From Actinomycetota bacterium (GTDB lineage Bacteria; Actinomycetota; Humimicrobiia; Humimicrobiales; Humimicrobiaceae): a stretch of 5,719 bases of DNA. The translations under genes were made by a program, and so were the position numbers. Positions 1-5,081 of this stretch are shown here, piece by piece. The stretch is from assembly GCA_023380915.1 (NCBI GenBank), contig JAMCSM010000021.1, forward strand, positions 1 through 5,719. Reading direction: 5' to 3'. The notes below the pieces were generated by a model that was not told where the DNA came from, searched no databases, and was given only the letters and a program-made list of their open reading frames with translations. How positions within the stretch are numbered: the stretch's first letter is position 1; each line of letters starts with the position of its first letter.

Positions 1-3
1 AAT

Positions 4-609
4 TTATAGCTTTTTTTGTATTTTTGCTCTTACTAAATTTGTAATAATATGTGAAATTACCAGGTGCATATCTTCAACATATAAGTAATTATTGCTTGGT
101 ACAATTATTGATAAATCTGCAAGAGCTTTCATTTTACCGCCATTTGCACCTAAAAACGCTATTGCTTTTGCTTTATATTCTTTTGCTACTTTAAAAGCTT
201 CTATGATATTTTTGGAGTTTCCACTAGCGCTGAATCCGATAACCAGATCATCCTTTTTTATCCAATTTTTTAATTGTTCTGAAAAACATAAGTCATAACT
301 TACATCATTTGCCCAAGCTGTTATAATTGACACATTGTCATTAAGGGACATCGCTTTAAGTCTTTTATCACGTACGACAACCAGATCTTTTTCATCAGAT
401 ACTAATATATGTTTTGAAAGATCATTTATGAAGTGGGATGCAGTGTTGCTATGCCCACCATTTCCCATCGTAAAAATATGATTTTCATTTTCATAAGCTT
501 CCACAAAAAGATCTGTAGCTTTTTTTATTTCTTCAAGTGGCAGCTTTAGTAATATGTCTTTAAGCTCTCTTATGTAATTATTTATAAATTCTATTTCTTT
601 TACTTTCAT
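4..609 (-). CDS. GmhA-like SIS-domain phosphosugar isomerase
   Basis: This 201-residue protein is a single SIS (sugar isomerase) domain of the phosphoheptose isomerase (GmhA) type, about the family's usual length. It probably interconverts a ketose and an aldose phosphate in the cytoplasm. Visible signatures are the glycine-rich loop MGNGGHSNTASHF (residues 48-60), the phosphate-binding serine loop GFSASGNSKN (125-134), the LGANGGKM turn (153-160) and a C-terminal helix carrying EDMHLVISH (179-187). Aligned by eye to E. coli GmhA, the catalytic His is kept as His182, while the catalytic Glu65 position is Asp63. It is the last gene of the operon: its ATG lies 1 bp past the stop of the RuBisCO-like gene. 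Its only visible ribosome-site candidate (GGGA, 628-625) is rather far away, so translational coupling is likely. No ADP-heptose genes are present, so a catabolic phosphosugar is more likely than lipopolysaccharide heptose. The substrate is unknown. Confidence 0.9.
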   Translation of the reverse strand: MKVKEIEFINNYIRELKDILLKLPLEEIKKATDLFVEAYENENHIFTMGNGGHSNTASHFINDLSKHILVSDEKDLVVVRDKRLKAMSLNDNVSIITAWANDVSYDLCFSEQLKNWIKKDDLVIGFSASGNSKNIIEAFKVAKEYKAKAIAFLGANGGKMKALADLSIIVPSNNYLYVEDMHLVISHIITNLVRAKIQKKL

Positions 610-610
610 T

Positions 611-1792
611 TTAATTAATTTTTATCCCTGTTTTATATGTTTTTTTATATTTATTTACAACTTCCTTCATCTCTTCTACACCTGCAGTAATTCCTCCAGG
701 ATATTGAGTAATGCCAGTCCCCGCTAAAAGCATGACATCTGTTCCGAATTCCCGTAAATTTTCAAAAAGATTGCCAGGTTTTAATCCTCCAGAGAGTGCT
801 GGCATTACTTTTTTAATTCCATAAATAGGCATAGTCATAATATGATTCAATGACTTTATTTCCTCAATCTTACCTCCTACCAGATATCCACCCAATATAT
901 TAGATTTAAAATAATCTCCACCCATTAATCTTGCAAACTTTACAATTACCTCCGGGCTTACCCCCTGGCCTTCTGCCCTTCCAAAAGCTTCTTTGCCGCC
1001 ACAATGAGCATAAATAGGTACATTGTAGCTCTGCTCACGAAGTATTTTTAAACTGCTGAAACTAGCGGCAAAAATATTAATCATTAAAGCATTAGCTCCA
1101 TTTTTTAAAGCAATCTCTGCAAATTTAATGATATTTTCTGGACCAGTAGTTAAATGAGGAGCATATAAAACTCTCTTCCCAGTTATGTCTTCTGCTTTTT
1201 TTAATGCTGTTGCAACCTTTTTCACCCTTTCTTCCAGTGGACAATAATCTGTATTAAGCATCTTTTCATCATCTTTTATAAATTGCAGTCCGCCTAACCC
1301 AAATTGGTAACACATATCAGCAACTTCATCTGCTGTAAGACCGGAAGTAGGTTTGACGATTGTACCAAGAACCGGTTCATTTTTGGAAATACCTAAATAT
1401 TCCTTTGTTTTATCTAGTCCCCACCCAGGACCAGGAAAATATTTATACGCAAAATCCGGTAATTCAAAATCTACAAGTCTTGATTTTTCATAATTAACCA
1501 GAGCATGTGTTGCTCCTCCAATCATTGACAACCAGACCGAAGAAAAAGCACTTTCTTTCATATTGAAATTGATTAATGGAAAAAGTAAGCTTACAAAGCC
1601 CTTTCCTTTTTCAAATTCTTTTATTTCCAATACTTCTCCCCTGCAGCGCTCAAACAGATTTGTTGGTTTATGGTTCTTACTACTCCACTTACCAGTAGTT
1701 TCCAGTTCAGCAAGTTGTTCCGCAACCTCTTTTAAATCTTGATTTGTTTCAATATAATAAACAGCTTTTAAACTATCCTTAATTGAAGGCAT
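611..1792 (-). CDS. RuBisCO-like protein (form IV, non-carboxylating)
   Basis: This 393-residue homologue of the RuBisCO large subunit has an N-terminal alpha/beta domain (about 1-120) and a TIM barrel (about 135-385). It is shorter than true RuBisCO (about 470). Strand motifs align by eye: GTIVKPTSGLT (143-153, RuBisCO K175 region), GGLQFIKDDEK (167-177, carbamylated-Lys and metal site), YAHCGG (261-266, H294 region), GGDYFKSN (291-298, H327 region) and LSGGLKPG (333-340, S379 loop). K173, D175, E176, K147, H263 and S334 are kept. RuBisCO N123, K177, R295, H327 and K334 are replaced by G93, T149, C264, K296 and Y303. CO2 fixation on ribulose bisphosphate is therefore very unlikely. Characterised RuBisCO-like proteins act as enolases or isomerases (methionine salvage) or as decarboxylases/transcarboxylases on acid-sugar phosphates. 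Here the reaction is unknown, but a sugar-derived phosphate enolised through the Mg-carbamate is the natural inference. The ATG at 1792 has a modest AAAAAGGT ribosome site and lies 12 bp after the E1 beta stop. Confidence 0.93.
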   Translation of the reverse strand: MPSIKDSLKAVYYIETNQDLKEVAEQLAELETTGKWSSKNHKPTNLFERCRGEVLEIKEFEKGKGFVSLLFPLINFNMKESAFSSVWLSMIGGATHALVNYEKSRLVDFELPDFAYKYFPGPGWGLDKTKEYLGISKNEPVLGTIVKPTSGLTADEVADMCYQFGLGGLQFIKDDEKMLNTDYCPLEERVKKVATALKKAEDITGKRVLYAPHLTTGPENIIKFAEIALKNGANALMINIFAASFSSLKILREQSYNVPIYAHCGGKEAFGRAEGQGVSPEVIVKFARLMGGDYFKSNILGGYLVGGKIEEIKSLNHIMTMPIYGIKKVMPALSGGLKPGNLFENLREFGTDVMLLAGTGITQYPGGITAGVEEMKEVVNKYKKTYKTGIKIN

Positions 1793-1804
1793 TTTTTACC
1801 TTTT

Positions 1805-2788
1805 TTAATTTACCTTGTTAAAATATTCTTTTATCTTTTGCATGATCATATCAGTTTGCGGTATTACTATTTTTTCTAAATCGCGATTAAACGGAATCGG
1901 TGTATCCATTGCAGCTATCCTCTCAATTGGCCCATCAAGACAATCAAAAGCTTTTTCAGTTATCGCTGCACTAATTTCTGCACCAACCCCCCCTGTTTTA
2001 CAATCCTCTTCAACTATGATCAACCGATTTGTTTTATTTACTGAAGTAATTATTGTCGCAATATCCATTGGAGATAGTGTTCGGAGATCAATAACCTCTG
2101 CGTCTATCCCTTCAAGTTTTAGATTATTAGCAGCTTCAACTGTATTGTGAACCATTTTTGAATAAGAAACTAATGTGATATCATTGCCTTGTTTCTTTAT
2201 TTCTGCTTTTCCAAGTGGAATAGTATATTCTTCTTCCGGTATTAACCCTTTTTCATTATAAAGAAGTTTATGCTCAATAAACAAAACAGGATTATCATCT
2301 CTTATAGAAGATTTCAAAAGTCCCTTTGCGTCAAGAGGTGATGATGGCACTACCACTCTTATTCCAGGTATATGAATAAACCAGGATTCCAAGCTCTGTG
2401 AATGCTGGGCAGCATAACTTTTTCCTGCACCGCCCTGTGTCCTTATAACCAATGGAACTTTTGCGTTCCCTCCAGACATAAACCTTGTTTTAGCAACCTG
2501 ATTAAAAACCTGGTCCATACATGTACCTATAAAATCAATAAACATTATTTCGGCAATTGGTCTTAAGCCTGTTAAAGCACAACCTAGGGCTGCTCCAATA
2601 ATCGCAGACTCCGATATTGGAGTATCAATTACTCTTTCAGGGCCAAATTTTGTAAATAAACCCTTTGAAACTGCCATTGCACCGCCAAACAATCCGACAT
2701 CCTCTCCCAGGAAAATAATATTATTATCTTTATGCATTTCTTCGGCTATCGCTTCATTTAGCGCATCTCTATATGTTATTTCTCTCAA
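1805..2788 (-). CDS. TPP-dependent 2-oxoacid/acetoin dehydrogenase E1 beta subunit
   Basis: This 327-residue, full-length E1 beta subunit belongs to the pyruvate / branched-chain 2-oxoacid / acetoin dehydrogenase family. It pairs with E1 alpha as an alpha2beta2 tetramer in the cytoplasm. The transketolase pyrimidine-binding domain spans about 4-178 and the transketolase C-terminal domain about 195-318. Hallmarks are IFLGEDVGLFGG (25-36), DTPISESAIIGAALG (55-69) with Glu60 as the expected thiamine-activating glutamate, RTQGGAGKSYAAQHSQSLES (116-135) with active-site His129, and VSYSKMVHNTVEA (207-219). The start codon is TTG at 2788-2786. It gives the canonical MREITYRDALNEA N-terminus, and a GGGGAGG site lies 9 nt upstream; the next Met is residue 18, inside a conserved helix. 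The first 20 bp overlap the E1 alpha gene. Family membership is certain, but whether the substrate is pyruvate, acetoin, a 2-oxo acid or something new cannot be told. No lipoyl E2 or E3 gene lies in the window. Confidence 0.95.
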   Translation of the reverse strand: MREITYRDALNEAIAEEMHKDNNIIFLGEDVGLFGGAMAVSKGLFTKFGPERVIDTPISESAIIGAALGCALTGLRPIAEIMFIDFIGTCMDQVFNQVAKTRFMSGGNAKVPLVIRTQGGAGKSYAAQHSQSLESWFIHIPGIRVVVPSSPLDAKGLLKSSIRDDNPVLFIEHKLLYNEKGLIPEEEYTIPLGKAEIKKQGNDITLVSYSKMVHNTVEAANNLKLEGIDAEVIDLRTLSPMDIATIITSVNKTNRLIIVEEDCKTGGVGAEISAAITEKAFDCLDGPIERIAAMDTPIPFNRDLEKIVIPQTDMIMQKIKEYFNKVN

Positions 2789-3782
2789 AAAAAATTGCCT
2801 CCCCGAGTATATCTAAATCTGGCTCAACACTGTTAAACGCGTATTCCAATGCTTCGCTTATTTCTTCATCCACAGTTTTATTAATTTTTTCTATTTCAGC
2901 CATCGATATTTTAAAATTATTTATTAAACTTTTTTTAAAACATTCAATCGGGCACTTTTTTATCCAAATCTGTTCCTCTTCTTTAGTTCTATAAGGTTTA
3001 TGATCGCTTGCACCATGGCCCATGAAGCGGTATGTCTTACACTCTATAAGTGCCGGTCCTTTATTCTGCCTTGTATTATTAATTAATTCCCTTGTTTTAT
3101 CATAAACATCCATGACATCCATACCATCGGCAATTATTCCAGTTATTCCATAAGCTTTAGCTCTGTCAGCAATATCAGGGGTTGCCGATACCCTATGATA
3201 AAGAGTAGATAAGCCATAAAGATTATTTTCACATACAAAAATTACCGGCAGCTTAAAAGCAGCAGCAAAATTCAAAGATTCATGAAATGTACCTTGATTT
3301 GAAGCAGCATCACCAAAAAAACATACACATACCTGCTTTGTGTTTCTGTATTTTATAGAAATCCCGGCTCCAACCGATATCGGTAAACCAGCTCCAACTA
3401 TTCCGTTTGCTCCCAGATTGCCTACTTTCAGGTCTGCTATATGCATAGATCCGCCCAACCCCCGGCAATAACCAGTATCTTTTCCCAAAATTTCAGCAAA
3501 AATTTTTTTTAATTCCCCGCCTTTAGCCAGACAATGCCCATGGCCTCTATGCGTACTAATAATATAATCATCTTTACTTAGGTTTGCACAAACCCCTGCA
3601 GCTACAGCTTCTTCCCCGATATATAAGTGTGGCGACATACCAAACAGTTGACCATGTGTATACAATTCATAAATTTTTTCTTCCATTTTTCTAATTGACA
3701 GCATCTGATGATAAAATGACATCAATAATTCTCTTGGATATTTTTTAATCTCGGTAATTATTTTCTTATTGTTTGAAACCAT
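2769..3782 (-). CDS. TPP-dependent 2-oxoacid/acetoin dehydrogenase E1 alpha subunit
   Basis: This 337-residue E1 alpha subunit is the partner of the downstream E1 beta, and together they bind thiamine diphosphate and Mg at the subunit interface. One dehydrogenase E1 domain spans about residues 20-317. Visible motifs are HLYIGEEAVAAGV (52-64), STHRGHGHCLAKG (76-88) with conserved active-site histidines, CRGLGGSMHIAD (106-117), and the ThDP/Mg motif running from GDAASNQG (157-164) to CENN (184-187). The conserved C-terminal loop is YRFMGHGASDHKPYR (251-265). The central residue of the usual GDG is alanine (GDA). The short N-terminus and HLYIGEEA resemble acetoin dehydrogenase AcoA and Gram-positive PdhA, but specificity cannot be read from this. 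It is the first gene of the four-gene operon and overlaps E1 beta by 20 bp. The ATG at 3782 lacks a clear ribosome site. An internal ATG at 3722 (residue 21) would still leave the whole domain, so the first 20 residues are the uncertain part. Confidence 0.94.
   Translation of the reverse strand: MVSNNKKIITEIKKYPRELLMSFYHQMLSIRKMEEKIYELYTHGQLFGMSPHLYIGEEAVAAGVCANLSKDDYIISTHRGHGHCLAKGGELKKIFAEILGKDTGYCRGLGGSMHIADLKVGNLGANGIVGAGLPISVGAGISIKYRNTKQVCVCFFGDAASNQGTFHESLNFAAAFKLPVIFVCENNLYGLSTLYHRVSATPDIADRAKAYGITGIIADGMDVMDVYDKTRELINNTRQNKGPALIECKTYRFMGHGASDHKPYRTKEEEQIWIKKCPIECFKKSLINNFKISMAEIEKINKTVDEEISEALEYAFNSVEPDLDILGEAIFFERNNI
2798..2804 (-). promoter_or_regulatory. Ribosome binding site deciding the TTG start of E1 beta
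   Basis: On the minus strand GGGGAGG (2804-2798) lies 9 nt upstream of the TTG codon at 2788-2786, inside the 3' end of the E1 alpha gene. It is one of the two strongest Shine-Dalgarno sequences seen in the window. It supports TTG over the internal ATG 17 codons later. Confidence 0.8.
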
Positions 3783-3821
3783 ATATTCTAAAATAATACA
3801 AAAATAATTTTAATTTATTTA

Positions 3822-3860
3822 CAATATCAATATTATTCAGTTAAAATATTGATTATATTG
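3822..3860. repeat. Inverted repeat at the 5' leader of the E1 operon (candidate operator)
   Basis: ATCAATATT (3826-3834) and AATATTGAT (3845-3853) are perfect 9-bp inverted arms with a 10-nt spacer. CAAT (3822-3825) and ATTG (3857-3860) extend the symmetry after a 3-nt bulge. The element begins about 7 bp past the transcription start expected from the promoter at 3902-3874. Repressor operators often sit there, and a leader hairpin would too. Binding by the neighbouring DeoR protein is inference; the sequence differs from the dyad at 4976-5013. Confidence 0.45.
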
Positions 3861-3873
3861 AAAAATTATGTAA

Positions 3874-3902
3874 AATATAATACAAATGATTAAATGTGTC
3901 AA
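3874..3902 (-). promoter_or_regulatory. Sigma-70-type promoter of the E1-RuBisCO-like-SIS operon
   Basis: On the minus strand a perfect TTGACA -35 box (3902-3897) is followed after 17 bp by TATATT (3879-3874), which matches the TATAAT consensus at 5 of 6 positions. The predicted start near 3867 gives a leader of about 85 nt before the E1 alpha ATG. It is the best promoter match I found in the window. Confidence 0.7.
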
Positions 3903-4070
3903 GTATTTTAAACAAATTAGCTTTAATAATTTAATAGTGTTATTTTAATTTATAAAACAATAATAATTTCTTAAATTTTGGCTTTATGATTATCTATATT
4001 TAAGGTAATATTTTAATATTGTCTAGAATTTGAAATATAAATTATAAAAAATATAAAAATTTCAAAAAAA

Positions 4071-4099
4071 TTGTTTAATTTAATAAATACTGTTATAAA
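4071..4099 (+). promoter_or_regulatory. Candidate promoter of the DeoR regulator gene
   Basis: TTGTTT (4071-4076) and TATAAA (4094-4099) are separated by 17 bp. The -10 box is preceded by TG one base upstream (TGTTATAAA, 4091-4099), an extended -10 pattern. A start near 4106 would leave a leader of about 70 nt. Alternatives such as TTGTCT (4019-4024) with TATAAA (4043-4048) exist, as expected in DNA this rich in A+T. Confidence 0.4.
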
Positions 4100-4161
4100 T
4101 TTTAAATACCCTATTTTTTAGATTGTAATTTGAGTTTGAATTTTCTATAGGTTTTACTTTT

Positions 4162-4167
4162 AGGAGG
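4162..4167 (+). promoter_or_regulatory. Ribosome binding site of the DeoR gene
   Basis: A consensus AGGAGG lies 9 nt before the ATG at 4177. It fixes the start codon and implies efficient translation of the regulator. Confidence 0.85.
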
Positions 4168-4176
4168 ATAAATTAT

Positions 4177-4959
4177 ATGAAAAGCTTGGAAAGAAGAAAA
4201 AATATTATAGATATATTGAAACAACATGGAGAAATTAAAGTAAAAGAAATTTCAAAAATTCTTGGAGAGAAGGAAAATAATATAAGAAGAGATATCAGAA
4301 TTTTAAGAGATATGGAACTATTATCTAAAACATATGGCGGAATAAAAGCACTTAGCGAAGATAATTTTATTGAGAAATTTTTTTATAATGAAATTAATAA
4401 CAATTTTGAGAAAGAATTAATTGCACAAAAAGCACTTGAATATATAAAGGAAAATGAATCTATTTTTTTAGGATCCGGTACTACTGTTTTTAAACTTGCC
4501 GAGGTTTTAAATCAATACAACTATCCATTAAATATAGTAACAATTTCATTGCCGATTGCAACTTTGCTAGCTAAAAAGAATAACTTTAATTTGATATTCA
4601 TTGGCGGTACTTTAATAAGAGAAAATTTTTCTTTCGAAGGATCTATGGTCGAACAATTTTTGAATTATTTTAATATAGATAAAGCTTTCATAGGGGTAAG
4701 AGGATTTAGCTATGACCATGGTTTTACAATTCCTGCAATAGAGCAAGCTACAATGTTAAAGGCTCTTGCAAAATTATCAGAGGAAATAATTGTTTTGGTA
4801 GATCATACAAAATTTTTAAAAAAATGTCTGGTTATTCTTTCAACATTTACTGATGAGTTAATTAAAAATAAAATTAAGAAAGTAATTACTGATAAAGGTA
4901 CACCAACTAAAGATATTGAAAGACTAAGAACGGAAGGTACAGAAGTCATTATAGTTTAA
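4177..4959 (+). CDS. DeoR/GlpR-family sugar-phosphate-responsive transcriptional repressor
   Basis: This 260-residue protein has the usual DeoR-family length and layout. An N-terminal winged helix-turn-helix (about 4-57) includes ERRKNIIDIL (5-14), the recognition-helix region EKENNIRRDIRIL (31-43) and the wing KTYGG (51-55). The DeoRC effector domain (about 75-235), of the ribose-5-phosphate-isomerase-like fold, shows FLGSGTTVFKLAEVL (97-111), VTISLPIA (121-128), FIGGTLIRENFSFEG (141-155), a Gly-Phe segment around 173-184, and VDHTKF (208-213) near the C-terminus. Members usually repress nearby sugar-utilisation genes and release DNA when a phosphorylated intermediate binds the SGTT and GG loops. 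It is divergent from the E1 operon and upstream of a sugar kinase, so it probably controls both. The codons are visibly richer in A+T than those of the E1 operon. The effector is unknown. Family assignment is firm; the target set is inferred from position. Confidence 0.95.
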   Translation: MKSLERRKNIIDILKQHGEIKVKEISKILGEKENNIRRDIRILRDMELLSKTYGGIKALSEDNFIEKFFYNEINNNFEKELIAQKALEYIKENESIFLGSGTTVFKLAEVLNQYNYPLNIVTISLPIATLLAKKNNFNLIFIGGTLIRENFSFEGSMVEQFLNYFNIDKAFIGVRGFSYDHGFTIPAIEQATMLKALAKLSEEIIVLVDHTKFLKKCLVILSTFTDELIKNKIKKVITDKGTPTKDIERLRTEGTEVIIV

Positions 4960-4975
4960 TTAAATAAACCTTCGG

Positions 4976-5013
4976 TTAAGTCACACAATCTCTTAAGAGA
5001 GTGTTTGATTTAA
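4976..5013. promoter_or_regulatory. 38-bp imperfect palindrome, candidate DeoR operator before the kinase gene
   Basis: The dyad is centred between 4994 and 4995. Counting outward, 16 of 19 positions are Watson-Crick complementary and one more is G-T. The mismatches are 4988/5001 and 4984/5005. The core TCTCTTAAGAGA (4989-5000) is a perfect 12-bp palindrome. It lies 17 bp past the DeoR stop, and its right arm contains the TTGATT -35 candidate of the kinase gene. No run of T follows, which argues against an intrinsic terminator. An operator recognised by the DeoR protein is the simplest reading. An RNA hairpin separating the two genes in a joint transcript is the main alternative. Confidence 0.6.
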
Positions 5014-5033
5014 GATATTGAACTGCATTTAAT
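5005..5033 (+). promoter_or_regulatory. Candidate promoter of the PfkB kinase gene
   Basis: TTGATT (5005-5010, 4 of 6 to consensus) and TTTAAT (5028-5033, 5 of 6) are 17 bp apart, giving a start near 5040 and a leader of about 42 nt. The -35 box falls inside the right arm of the dyad at 4976-5013, so a bound repressor would block it. Confidence 0.45.
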
Positions 5034-5081
5034 AATATAAGTTTCTTTTTTTCACCGGAAAATTAATTGTAGAGTTTTTGT

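Larger units (their letters stand above)
3783..4176. other. Divergent intergenic regulatory region, 394 bp, extremely A+T-rich
   Basis: This spacer lies between the start codons of the E1 operon (leftward) and the DeoR gene (rightward). It is far richer in A+T than either flanking gene and encodes no plausible protein or tRNA. It holds the E1 operon promoter (3874-3902), an inverted repeat in that transcript's leader (3822-3860), a candidate DeoR promoter (4071-4099) and the DeoR ribosome site. The AATATTG half of the inverted repeat recurs at 4015-4021. An 8-bp inverted repeat, TTTGAAAT (4029-4036) and ATTTCAAA (4059-4066), lies just upstream of the candidate DeoR promoter. In such A+T-rich DNA these short matches may be chance. 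Nothing else is discernible between about 3905 and 4025. Confidence 0.75.

Noticed and set aside
92..298. Plus-strand open frame of 68 codons inside the SIS gene
   Set aside because: Antisense shadow of a well-supported isomerase gene, with no ribosome site or recognisable motif.
611..1792. True CO2-fixing RuBisCO large subunit
   Set aside because: The protein is too short, and the equivalents of N123, K177, R295, H327 and K334 are replaced.
1815..2150. Plus-strand open frame of 111 codons opposite E1 beta
   Set aside because: Antisense to a clearly conserved coding sequence; its hydrophobic, Ser/Ile-rich composition is what complementing that gene would give.
2773..2994. Plus-strand open frame of 73 codons opposite the E1 alpha C-terminus
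   Set aside because: Antisense shadow; no start signal and no similarity I recognise.
3869..3884. TGTA...TACA symmetry resembling a catabolite-control (cre) site over the E1 operon -10 box
   Set aside because: It lacks the central CG and the inner positions do not pair; A+T-rich DNA gives such matches by chance.
4029..4066. 8-bp inverted repeat TTTGAAAT / ATTTCAAA with a 22-nt spacer
   Set aside because: Arms are short and A+T-rich with a long spacer; not reliable as a separate operator without conservation data.
4967..4977. Small hairpin AACC-TTC-GGTT after the DeoR stop codon
   Set aside because: Only a 4-bp stem and no following T-run, so it is not credible as a terminator alone.
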